DNA from: Sneathiella sedimenti
Lineage (GTDB): Bacteria; Pseudomonadota; Alphaproteobacteria; Sneathiellales; Sneathiellaceae
Direction: 5' to 3'
Length of the DNA stretch: 64,000 nt
Assembly (NCBI RefSeq): GCF_017313765.1
Contig: NZ_JAFLNC010000005.1
Coordinates: forward strand, 372,001-436,000
Below are positions 56,539-64,000 of the stretch, piece by piece. The notes below the pieces were generated by a model. The model was not told the DNA's origin. It was given only the letters and a program-made list of their open reading frames with translations, and did not search any database. The position numbers and the translations under genes were made by a program. Numbering within the stretch: position 1 is the first letter of the stretch; every line of letters begins with the position of its first letter.

Positions 56539-58293
56539 TCAAGATGCCCCCTTTCCGGAATGCGGGTTCTGCTTGATGCGTTGACCGCTGGCACGACGCG
56601 GGTCCCCCACCGCTTCCATCTCCTGATCTGGATGACCGGCAACAAGACAAATGGAGGGCTGGGCAATGCCACCGACCTTGCCAAGGGAGGCTTTATGTCC
56701 AAGCGCAGAAAGCCCCGTCATCATTGCTTCGGGAGCGGTCTCCTCAATAACGACTTTTCCGGCAAATGAAAGATGGGGTTCGGTGGAAGCCGGGATGCCA
56801 TGGGTGAAGACGCGTGGCGCATTTAAAGCCTCGCTCAGGCTGAGGTTATGAGCAAGATGATGTATCAGGGTTTGCGCCATGGCCTGAAGCTGCAAGTCTG
56901 CGCCGGGACCACCGCCCGCTATATGGCGACCGTTCCCCTCCCTGAAAATAAGGGGGTAGGCACTGACGCGGGGACGTTTTCCGGCCTGAAGGCATGCCGG
57001 GTGGCCCGCATCGGTATAGCTTTGCGCCCCGCGGGTCGAGATGACAAAACCAAGCTCTGGCACCACCGGGCCGTCGAAGGACGGATCGCTGGGCGTGGAC
57101 ACAAAGATATTTCCGCCGCCGTCGATAATTGCCGCGATAGAGGTATCAAGTGTCACGGCATTCTCGCCCGTGTTATTTGGAGTAACTCGCCTGGGAATTG
57201 GTTTTTCCGGTATTTGGCCAGCGGCCGGCAAAGGATGTATTGCAGACTCCATCTGGATCATGGCAGCCCGGCTCGCGGCATACGCAGGCGAGAGCAATAT
57301 ATCGAGAGGCACATCCACAAAATCCGGATCGCCATAAAAGGCTTCCCGGTCCACCAGCGCCAGCTTCAGCGCCTCTATCATCATATGGCAAGCGTCGACG
57401 GATTGATGACCGTGTCGCGCGATACCGCCCGCCTCCAGGATTTGTAACGCCTGTGAAAGAGCCGGACCCTGTGTCCAGCTTCCCGGCGTAAAAAGACTTC
57501 CTCCGAAAACGCGTGCCCGGGTGGCCTCAACTACCGGCGTGTGATGAGCGGCGAGGTCAGCATGCGTGAGCCAGCCGTCATAGGTCTTTACATGTCGGAT
57601 CATAGCGTCGGCAATTTCGCCTTTGTAGAAGGCATCGCGCACCGCTTCTAGTCCGCGCGCGCGCCCTGCTTTTGAAGCGGCTTTCTTTTCTGCATCGATC
57701 AGGATGCTGATTGTATTTGCAAGATCAGGCAGGCGGAACTTCTGTCCTGGTTTAACAGGGGCGTCGTTCGGCAACCAGATGCGGGCATTATCATCGCTGA
57801 TACGTCGGTAATGGCGCTCAAACTGGGCGGAACAGGAGACGAGATCCTCATGCGCGGAAAAGCCTTCGGCGGCAAGAACTTGTGCAGGCCCTGCGAGATC
57901 GGCAAAGCTCATGGTCCCGAACCTTGACAGTGCCGTCACCCAGGCGTCTGGTGCGGCCGGAACAACGGTTCTCAAAATACCTTGCGGAATTCGGCCCCGG
58001 TGCTTTTCCTCGAAAAATCCTGGATTGGCACTCGCAGGCCAGCGTCCGGCCCCCTCAATAGAAAAGTACCGGTTCTCATCGGCAATATAGAGAAGGATAG
58101 GCGCAACGCCGCCAAACTGTACCTGCTCTGAATGCAGGACGGTGAGCGCAATGGATGCAGCTACTCCGGCGTCTATGGCATTTCCTCCCGCCTCAAGCAC
58201 ATCTGCGGCGATCCCGGCGGCGACGTCATGCCCCACGGAAACTGCATAGCTACTATTTAGAGTGGTGCCCTGAACTCCGCTTACATGTCCCAT
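56539..58293 (-). CDS. Gamma-glutamyltransferase-family protein
   Basis: 584 residues, Ntn-hydrolase superfamily. Conserved blocks: AADVLEAGGNAIDAGVAASIALTVLHS, GGVAPILLYIADENRYFSIEGAGRWP, and the predicted autoprocessing site before the Thr in TLDTSIAAIIDGGGN at about residue 385, where the mature small subunit begins. No clear signal peptide, so it may act in the cytoplasm. It lies at the head of the ligase-thioesterase-transferase operon and could cleave or transfer gamma-glutamyl groups on the product. Confidence 0.82.
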   Translation of the reverse strand: MGHVSGVQGTTLNSSYAVSVGHDVAAGIAADVLEAGGNAIDAGVAASIALTVLHSEQVQFGGVAPILLYIADENRYFSIEGAGRWPASANPGFFEEKHRGRIPQGILRTVVPAAPDAWVTALSRFGTMSFADLAGPAQVLAAEGFSAHEDLVSCSAQFERHYRRISDDNARIWLPNDAPVKPGQKFRLPDLANTISILIDAEKKAASKAGRARGLEAVRDAFYKGEIADAMIRHVKTYDGWLTHADLAAHHTPVVEATRARVFGGSLFTPGSWTQGPALSQALQILEAGGIARHGHQSVDACHMMIEALKLALVDREAFYGDPDFVDVPLDILLSPAYAASRAAMIQMESAIHPLPAAGQIPEKPIPRRVTPNNTGENAVTLDTSIAAIIDGGGNIFVSTPSDPSFDGPVVPELGFVISTRGAQSYTDAGHPACLQAGKRPRVSAYPLIFREGNGRHIAGGGPGADLQLQAMAQTLIHHLAHNLSLSEALNAPRVFTHGIPASTEPHLSFAGKVVIEETAPEAMMTGLSALGHKASLGKVGGIAQPSICLVAGHPDQEMEAVGDPRRASGQRIKQNPHSGKGAS

Positions 58294-58642
58294 TAAACTT
58301 TATCAAGCCTTGTATTATTCCAGCTATTTCCCCGCTAAAAATAAGGTTATGCACCAGATACAGTTAATTTTCCCTTTAATATGTAAAACTTTAGGCGTCA
58401 CCATTGGATACTTAAAGCGTGTCAGTCTAGCACGGATTCTCAGTTTTCTTACAGCAAAAAGTTGTTCTCACCAGGCATGCGAAAACCCGCCTGGCGACTG
58501 TAGGGCGAAGGCGAATTCGCCTCACTGAGGTGCCGGATATAATAAAAAAATACTACTATGGCGTGTCAGGCTGTTGCAGCCAGACTGTTACGGCATTTCT
58601 TTGAAGTTTGTATGCACGCGACTAGTTAAAAGCCGTAATATT
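58294..58642. other. Intergenic region upstream of the gamma-glutamyltransferase operon
   Basis: 349 bp without a supportable gene. AT-rich near the operon start (promoter zone). It contains the perfect palindrome GGCGAATTCGCC at 58510-58521, which has no T-run and may be an operator or a chance repeat. Confidence 0.5.
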
Positions 58643-60031
58643 TTACAACCATTCCGCCTTGTCCGCGCCAAGGGCCGGAGATGGCCAACCCCAGCCGGGC
58701 TTGCTTTCAGAGAAGCGGATAACGGGCCCGAGGTGGCGAACCTGCCCATATGTTGTCTCACTGTCCATTTGCAGCGACCGTGCCTCCTCGGCCGAGATGC
58801 CCATTCCTTCCCGCGGATAGTCAACCCGTCCCTGATCCTGCAGGAACATTGCGGATCGACATAGCGATACCTTGACGTGGTAGCTGCCGCCCTCAACCGC
58901 GCGGCGGGCAAGCGCCAGCAGAGTGCCATAGGCGCCGAGATATCCTGTGCTATAGTCACAGAAATAAACCGGCAGAAGCTCGGGCGGATTGCCGACCTCA
59001 TGGCTGATTCCCGTCACGGTCTGGGCAATCTGTTCCCATCCGCCCCGGTTGCTGTAAGGCCCACCCTCGCCATAGCAATTGATTGAGGTATAGATCAGTC
59101 CCGGGCGTTCTTTCGCCAACTCCTCGGGGCCAAAACCACGCGCATCAAGGACGCCGGGCCGGTATCCTTGCGAAAACACATCCGCGCCCCGCACAAGTTC
59201 TTTCAATCGGGCGGATTCTTCCGCTGTATTAAGGTCCAGGAAACAGCTTCGTTTACCATGAGACAGTTCAAGAACAAATTTCTTGATCTGCGGGACATGG
59301 CTTGCCCCAACCATCAGGACATCGGCCCCATGCTCGGCCATCGTCCGCGCAGCAACAGGCCCGGCAAGAATTCGTGTCAGGTCAAGAACCCGTACTCCCT
59401 GAAGCGCCGGCCCGTCCTCAGGAAAGGGCTCTGGCTCGCTCTCGCCAATCTTCTCGATCTCAACAACCGCCTGAGCGCCAAGAACCTGCCCATGAGGATG
59501 ATTGCGCCATTCCTCTTCCGTGCGGACAATTCCGCCGCAGGCATTGGCGGCAGCAATTCTCTGGTCGATCTCTTCGGCATCCCATTTTGCAACCGCCTTG
59601 GCGATGCTTTCCTGCGTCTGCTCGCAGTCAAGAATGCCGAGCACTTTTTCCTTCAATTGCTTCATCCCGAAATGCGGCATGAACCAGCGTCCGTCCTTGG
59701 TGGGATAGGCCCGAATGGTGTCATAGGCCGCCTGTGCCAGGGGTGAGTCCCCGTAGACTTTGTACTCTCCATCGGATTGCCGGATCATCAAATGGGCAAC
59801 ACTGTTAAGCGCCATCGCCGCATGGCGGACATCTACAGATACTTTTTGAGACCGCCCGGTTTTCATTTCCCAGATATCAGAGATTGCGACCCCTGTGGCC
59901 GCCAGTATGGCCGCGCCCGTTTCCGCAACCTTGAACCGGGTGGAATATACCGGATCATTTCCCGTGATCTCCACTGACGGCATGTCGTCACGACTTCTAA
60001 TTTTCAGCAGATCCTGTAAAGCGGCGTTCAT
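58643..60031 (-). CDS. Class III CoA-transferase (CaiB/BaiF family)
   Basis: 462 residues. The family pattern RVLDLTRILAGPVAARTMAEHGADVLMV is at about residue 215, with KRSCFLDLNTAEESARLKELVRGADVFSQGYRPGVLDARGFGPEEL after it, giving the Asp nucleophile region. The N-terminal part (about 1-200) resembles the second half of another CoA-transferase unit. It transfers CoA between carboxylic acids. An inverted repeat lies 50 bp upstream. Its acid substrate is unknown. Confidence 0.85.
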   Translation of the reverse strand: MNAALQDLLKIRSRDDMPSVEITGNDPVYSTRFKVAETGAAILAATGVAISDIWEMKTGRSQKVSVDVRHAAMALNSVAHLMIRQSDGEYKVYGDSPLAQAAYDTIRAYPTKDGRWFMPHFGMKQLKEKVLGILDCEQTQESIAKAVAKWDAEEIDQRIAAANACGGIVRTEEEWRNHPHGQVLGAQAVVEIEKIGESEPEPFPEDGPALQGVRVLDLTRILAGPVAARTMAEHGADVLMVGASHVPQIKKFVLELSHGKRSCFLDLNTAEESARLKELVRGADVFSQGYRPGVLDARGFGPEELAKERPGLIYTSINCYGEGGPYSNRGGWEQIAQTVTGISHEVGNPPELLPVYFCDYSTGYLGAYGTLLALARRAVEGGSYHVKVSLCRSAMFLQDQGRVDYPREGMGISAEEARSLQMDSETTYGQVRHLGPVIRFSESKPGWGWPSPALGADKAEWL

Positions 60032-60080
60032 CTTTCTGTTCTCCAGAGTTTTTTGTTCTTTTCCGACCGTGTTATCACAT

Positions 60081-60108
60081 TATTCGGTTAATTGGCTAAT
60101 ACCGAATA
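60081..60108. promoter_or_regulatory. Inverted repeat upstream of the CoA-transferase gene
   Basis: TATTCGGT and ACCGAATA form an exact 8-bp inverted repeat with a 12-bp centre, 50 bp before the start at 60031. No matching regulator gene lies next to it in this window. Confidence 0.55.
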
Positions 60109-60311
60109 TGGGTTGCCTTAAAGATGCCTAAAGGTATGTAAACGCGGCAGGTCCAAATTTGCCCCTCCTGAACGCGCCAGGATTAAAAAATTGTCCTGCT
60201 GATGCGTGCCGCATCTTCGCAACATCATTCCAAAAAAAGCCCCCGCATAAGAAATGCCGGAAGACGTCGCCTGTTGAAATAATTTCGGGAAGGATGTTCC
60301 CGTTTCCACCG

Positions 60312-61931
60312 TTATCGGGACGACATCATCAGGTCTGCGGCCTTTTCCGCTATCATGGTAACGGGAGCATGGGTGTTGCCCGATGTAATTGTTGGCATGA
60401 TGGACGCATCGACAATACGCAATCCGCCAATCCCGTGAACGCGAAGCTGGTCATCGACAACAGCGTACTCGTCACTTCCCATCTTGGCGGTCCCGACGGG
60501 ATGGAAGATGGTCGTCGCGATATCTCCCGCTGCTTTCGCAAGTGAGTCAGGCTCCGAGATATCTGCCCCTGGCTTGAGTTCTATCGGGGAAAACGCCGAC
60601 ATTCTCTTGGTGGCCATTAATTTCCGGGCATGCAGGATACTATCCGCCGCAACATTACGATCTGTTAGTGTTGACAGGTAGTTGGGCTTGATAGCGGGAT
60701 AATCGCGCGGATCGTTGCTTTTGATATGACAGGAGCCACGGCTTTCCGGGCGCAAGTTGCAGACGGAAACCGTAATCGCGGGAAATTTATGCAATGGTTC
60801 CCCAAAGGCATCCAGTGACAGTGGCTGAACGTGATACTCAATATTCGTCGTTTCATATTCGGCGGATGATTTCGTGAAAATACCCAGCTGGCTCGGCGCC
60901 ATCGCCATGGGGCCGGACCGCTTCAGAAAATACTCTGCGGCAATCGACAACTTGCCAAAAAGACTATTGGAGCGTTCATTCAGCGTGGCGGCCCCTTCAA
61001 TCCCGAAAATAGTCCGGATCTGCAAATGATCCTGCAAATTCTCGCCAACACCTTTGAGTTCGTGAACGACCGGGATAGACTTATCCTTCAAAATCTCCGA
61101 CGGCCCAATGCCAGATAACTGCAGGATTTGCGGGGTTCCGATTGAACCCGCTGAGAGAACCACCTCTTTTCGGGCGGTGATCTTCCCGACCCTATTGTTA
61201 CGACGCACTTCCAGCCCGATGACGCGCTTGCCGTCAAATAGCAGGCGTTCCACCTGGGCATTCTTCAGGATTGTGAGGTTACTGCGGTTTTGGACCGGGT
61301 CCAGAAAGGCTTTTCGCGCATTCCAGCGGATGCCCTTTTTCTGGGTCACCGGAAAATAGCCGGAGCCTTCATTATCACCCGCATTGAAGTCATCCGTTGG
61401 TGCAATACCCAACTCTTCGGCGGCGTCACGCACTGCATCCAGTACCGGCCAGGACAAGCGCTGCTCTTCAACCAGCAATTCCCCATCCGTGCCATGAAAT
61501 TCGCCTGCGTCACCATAATGATGCTCGGACTTCTTGAAGTAGGGCAACAGGTCGTCCCACCCCCAACCGACATTCCCGAGTTGACGCCAGTGATCATAGT
61601 CGCGCGCCTGCCCGCGCATATAAATCATCCCGTTGATGGAGGAACAACCGCCCAGCAGTTTGCCGCGAGGATAGGCAAGAGATCGCCCATTCAGCCCGGC
61701 TTCCGGTTCGGTCTTGTAGCACCAGTCCGTTTTCGGGTTCCCCATGCAATATAGATATCCGACCGGGACATGTACCCAGAAGCGGTTATCGCTGCCGCCG
61801 GCCTCAATCAGCAACACACGGGTGGCGGCGTCAGTACTCAGCCTATTCGCGAGCACACAGCCCGCCGAACCGGCCCCGACGATGACAACATCAAACTCCC
61901 CAAAATCTTGAGTGGCTTTTGAGTCCTGCAT
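60312..61931 (-). CDS. GMC-family oxidoreductase (choline-dehydrogenase-like)
   Basis: About 539 residues, FAD-binding: FDVVIVGAGSAGCVLANRLS, then PRGKLLGGCSSINGMIYMRGQ (GMC signature 1), GSIGTPQILQLSGIGPSEIL (signature 2) and FHPVGTAKMG and GNTHAPVTMIAEKAADL at the end. It oxidises an alcohol to an aldehyde or similar. Fused in order after the truncated FAH gene. ATG 61931 starts 8 bp past that gene's stop; the ATG at 61985 overlaps it and has a better purine tract, so the start is uncertain. Confidence 0.88.
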   Translation of the reverse strand: MQDSKATQDFGEFDVVIVGAGSAGCVLANRLSTDAATRVLLIEAGGSDNRFWVHVPVGYLYCMGNPKTDWCYKTEPEAGLNGRSLAYPRGKLLGGCSSINGMIYMRGQARDYDHWRQLGNVGWGWDDLLPYFKKSEHHYGDAGEFHGTDGELLVEEQRLSWPVLDAVRDAAEELGIAPTDDFNAGDNEGSGYFPVTQKKGIRWNARKAFLDPVQNRSNLTILKNAQVERLLFDGKRVIGLEVRRNNRVGKITARKEVVLSAGSIGTPQILQLSGIGPSEILKDKSIPVVHELKGVGENLQDHLQIRTIFGIEGAATLNERSNSLFGKLSIAAEYFLKRSGPMAMAPSQLGIFTKSSAEYETTNIEYHVQPLSLDAFGEPLHKFPAITVSVCNLRPESRGSCHIKSNDPRDYPAIKPNYLSTLTDRNVAADSILHARKLMATKRMSAFSPIELKPGADISEPDSLAKAAGDIATTIFHPVGTAKMGSDEYAVVDDQLRVHGIGGLRIVDASIMPTITSGNTHAPVTMIAEKAADLMMSSR

Positions 61932-61938
61932 GATGGCG

Positions 61939-62568
61939 CTAATCTGCTTTTCTGACGACAAGCTGTTGCTGGTGGCCGAGGCCATTAATTTCCAGATGCA
62001 TGCGGTCTCCTTCTTTCAAGTAAAGCGGAGGTTTCATCCCCAACCCAACGCCCGGAGGCGTCCCGGTCGAGATGATATCACCTGGCTCCAGGGTCATGAA
62101 GCCACTAATATAGCTTAACACTTCCGCGACCCCAAAAATCATTGTTTTTGTGGAACCGTCCTGTCGCGTCTCGTCATTTACTTTCAGGAGAAGATTCAGG
62201 TCACCGGGATCGGCAACTTCATCGGCCGTCACAAACCAGGGGCCCAGCGGGGCAAAGGTGTCATGGCTTTTCCCTTTGGTCCACTGGCCTTCGCGCTCCG
62301 CCTGCCAGTCCCTCTCGGAGAGTTCATTGACAATGAAATATCCGGCGACATGGTCGAGGGCATCTGCTTCCGACACATTCTTCGCGCGCTTTCCGATGGC
62401 GAAACCGAGCTCAACCTCCCAGTCCAGCTTCGTGGACGACGCCGGCAGTTCCACATCGTCATAGGGACCGTTTATGGCCGTCGTCGCCTTCATAAAAATG
62501 ATAGGCTCTTTCGGGATTGGAAGGTTCGCCTCCTTGGCATTGTTTATTGATGCGGCCGACAGCTCGAC
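61939..62568 (-). pseudogene. 5'-truncated fumarylacetoacetate-hydrolase-family gene
   Basis: From the ATG at 62493 the ORF is 184 residues, but the family needs a longer N-terminus. Upstream of it in frame, the codons read ...NNAKEANLPIPKEPIIF then M, which is part of the conserved catalytic core, until an in-frame stop at 62569-62571. Normal members would have about 90 more residues before this. Metal ligands Glu-Glu are kept in KLDWEVELGF, but the third ligand region reads VNELSERD instead of the usual NDxSxRD. The upstream part has been replaced by the SGNH-protein gene. A shortened product could still be made but is probably inactive. Confidence 0.75.
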
Positions 62569-63827
62569 TTAACATCTTCCAGGATTAGACGGGCGAATTT
62601 TTCTGATCCTGATGGAGAAAAGTGACCTATGTCAGAAAAATCTGCATCATTAAATTCATTAACATCGACTGAAATATATGGAACATTTCTGTGACGTGCG
62701 ATTCCTTCCAGAATATTATTGAAATGCTCCTGAAGGGGCCAGACATCCTTTTCCATTGTCAGAGCCATCCACTCATTTGTCTTGTCGGAAACGAGTTGCG
62801 ACCGGTTCAAAATTTGCCCGATAAAAATCGGTATTGTCCCATCCACGGAATTTAGCGCAATCAGGCTTTCAACGTTCCGTTTGAAAATTTCTTCCAGTTT
62901 TTGATCAGAACCCCGTTGCGGACCGATTTTAATTTCGGCTGGCTGTGGAACTGTATCAATTACCGTCCCCAATAGTCTCGACCCAATAAGTATAAGCGGT
63001 GAAAACGCGGCGCCACTGGTTGACCGTACCTCCAAGGCATCGACCTGGAAGATCATGTGATAATTGGCGTATCCGTCATCAAGGTTGGGCAGATGGGCCG
63101 AATGAATATCGTTCCACCCGATATAATAAACCGCACAGGTCACAGGATAATTGAGTTTATTACGGTAAAATGCTGTTTGAATAACATGCTCTGCCGTTGA
63201 ATAACCATCCATACCGTGGTTGGCGACAACAAAGCCATTTCCCAAAAGGCCGTCAAGTAATTCTGGCCAGGTCTTTCCGTCACCAACCGTTAGATCATAA
63301 GTCGTCGAGCCACCATAAACACTTATCAACGTATCGCCTGGACTGAATTCCAGTTCCGGCCCACGCAAGCCATGGGAATTATGCGAATACTCCTGCCCCT
63401 CTCGGGTTTTGTAGTGATACCCTTTTACTGGCACACCAGCCAGCAGCGGATGATATTTAAATCTTCCTTTGTTAAAGTCCCCCCAGTTGTTTGGAAACAA
63501 TGAATTCGCAAGATAATTTTTGCGGTATCCGATTTCTGAAATTGTCGCCAATGAAAACTCGAGCACACCGACGAACAAAATAATCAGGGAAACCCCTGGG
63601 AACCTGACCATCGCAATAGATAAAACAAACAACACGAGCAAATATATTATAAATGATACATTAAACTTGTACCCCAAGGTTCCTTCCGCAAGCAAAAATG
63701 CAGCCAGACAAATTGTAAGAAACACAAAGAAGGCACTTAGTAAAACGAGGATCGCCCTATTAAAATTGTAGGGACGGACAAATCCGAAATAGGCAAGAAT
63801 TTTAGTCGAATTCATATTTGGTCTCAT
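62544..63827 (-). CDS. Membrane protein with SGNH/GDSL-hydrolase domain
   Basis: 427 residues. N-terminal hydrophobic helices (residues 20-115) and a C-terminal SGNH-type domain: ISVYGGSTTYDLTVGD (Ser block), VANHGMDGYSTAEHV (Gly block), YIGWNDIHSA (Asn block) and DIGHFSPSGSEKFA (Asp-His block). Such proteins modify exported glycans, for example by acyl removal or transfer. The last codons overlap the remnant of the FAH gene. It follows the carbamoyltransferase gene with a 14-bp overlap. Confidence 0.82.
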   Translation of the reverse strand: MRPNMNSTKILAYFGFVRPYNFNRAILVLLSAFFVFLTICLAAFLLAEGTLGYKFNVSFIIYLLVLFVLSIAMVRFPGVSLIILFVGVLEFSLATISEIGYRKNYLANSLFPNNWGDFNKGRFKYHPLLAGVPVKGYHYKTREGQEYSHNSHGLRGPELEFSPGDTLISVYGGSTTYDLTVGDGKTWPELLDGLLGNGFVVANHGMDGYSTAEHVIQTAFYRNKLNYPVTCAVYYIGWNDIHSAHLPNLDDGYANYHMIFQVDALEVRSTSGAAFSPLILIGSRLLGTVIDTVPQPAEIKIGPQRGSDQKLEEIFKRNVESLIALNSVDGTIPIFIGQILNRSQLVSDKTNEWMALTMEKDVWPLQEHFNNILEGIARHRNVPYISVDVNEFNDADFSDIGHFSPSGSEKFARLILEDVKSSCRPHQ

Positions 63828-64000
63828 AATTTTCTTTAAGTGATGCGTTTTGATCTTCTTTTAAAAGCAACGTTTCTCCCACTATGAGCATATCTAGTTC
63901 TGTTCCCATGAAACATCGGAATGCGTCTTCTGCGGTACAAATAATGGGCTCTCCACGCACGTTAAATGACGTGTTCACCAAAACCGGACATCCCGTTAGC
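63814..64000 (-). CDS. Carbamoyltransferase C-terminus (5' part outside window)
   Basis: The frame reads CPVLVNTSFNVRGEPIIC, then TAEDAFRCFMGTELDMLIVGETLLL before a stop at 63814-63816. This is the conserved C-terminal end of NodU/CmcH-type carbamoyltransferases, which add carbamoyl groups to sugars or to antibiotic precursors. The gene begins beyond the right edge. Its stop overlaps the start of the SGNH gene, so the two are co-expressed. Together they indicate a polysaccharide or glycan modification cluster to the right. Confidence 0.85.

Noticed and set aside
58510-58521. GGCGAATTCGCC as a rho-independent terminator
   Set aside because: It is a perfect palindrome without a loop or T-run, so it is not a convincing terminator.
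58310-58864. Two short + strand ORFs in and after the 58.3-58.6 kb gap
   Set aside because: No coding character, and the second overlaps the CoA-transferase gene antisense.

Overview
The window reads as a chromosomal segment of a free-living, flagellated alphaproteobacterium, probably marine. The pointers are the cell-cycle kinase CckA placed at the end of a flagellar operon, CtrA-type TTAA-N7-TTAA boxes in front of flagellar genes, an alphaproteobacterial-type SOS-box candidate upstream of recA, a dimeric eukaryote-like NADP isocitrate dehydrogenase, TRAP transporters, and full organophosphonate catabolism. The genus cannot be fixed from sequence reading alone. No rRNA, tRNA, CRISPR array, insertion sequence or prophage was recognised.

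Layout. (1) 1-4.2 kb, + strand: tail of a cox/molybdenum-hydroxylase maturation operon (CoxE-like VWA protein, split XdhC, a molybdopterin-binding/MocA-like fusion, a U-type Fe-S scaffold, DUF1289). (2) 4.3-9.9 kb: a SleB-type hydrolase, then a PadR regulator with an RND efflux pair. (3) 10-16.6 kb, - strand: pssA-psd phospholipid genes, an Atm1-type ABC exporter, a LysM protein, two c-type cytochromes and a small secreted protein. (4) 16.7-19.7 kb: LOG-family protein, icd, recA. (5) 20.1-30.2 kb: flagellar export/rod genes in two divergent blocks (flgB-flgC-fliE-fliQ-fliR-flhB-cckA on -; FlhB-like small protein, a helical protein, fliO, fliP on +). The + block also carries a membrane-anchored EndoU nuclease gene, a YacL-like candidate immunity gene and a FlgC-like rod protein. 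(6) 30.2-31.7 kb: a phosphopantetheinyl transferase and a hemerythrin.

(7) 31.7-46.3 kb is a phosphonate island. One arm (phnW-phnA-phnY plus a 2-aminoethylphosphonate ABC transporter) converts 2-aminoethylphosphonate to acetate and phosphate. A divergent LysR gene follows. A second arm encodes an Fe/2-oxoglutarate dioxygenase, an HD-domain oxygenase, a dimethylglycine/sarcosine dehydrogenase-like flavoprotein and a choline-kinase-like protein. This second arm suggests use of N-methylated aminoethylphosphonates. A 19-bp motif lies upstream of both phnW and the transporter gene, with partial matches upstream of the second arm.

(8) 46.8-52.5 kb: a 2-hydroxyacid dehydrogenase, a small membrane protein, an amidase and a complete TRAP transporter. 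(9) 52.7-58.3 kb: a tight four-gene operon (adenylate-forming ligase with a fused carrier domain, thioesterase, DUF482/GNAT-like transferase, gamma-glutamyltransferase) that looks like a small carrier-protein-dependent acyl/aminoacyl pathway. The Sfp-type transferase at 30.2 kb could activate its carrier domain. (10) 58.6-62.6 kb: a CoA-transferase, a GMC oxidoreductase and a 5'-truncated fumarylacetoacetate-hydrolase gene. (11) 62.5-64 kb, more AT-rich: an SGNH-type membrane protein and the end of a carbamoyltransferase, the edge of a probable glycan-modification cluster whose junction cuts into the hydrolase gene.

The most notable observations are the EndoU/candidate-immunity pair inside the flagellar cluster, the two-arm phosphonate island with its shared promoter motif, the carrier-protein operon, and the recombination-like junction near 62.55 kb.
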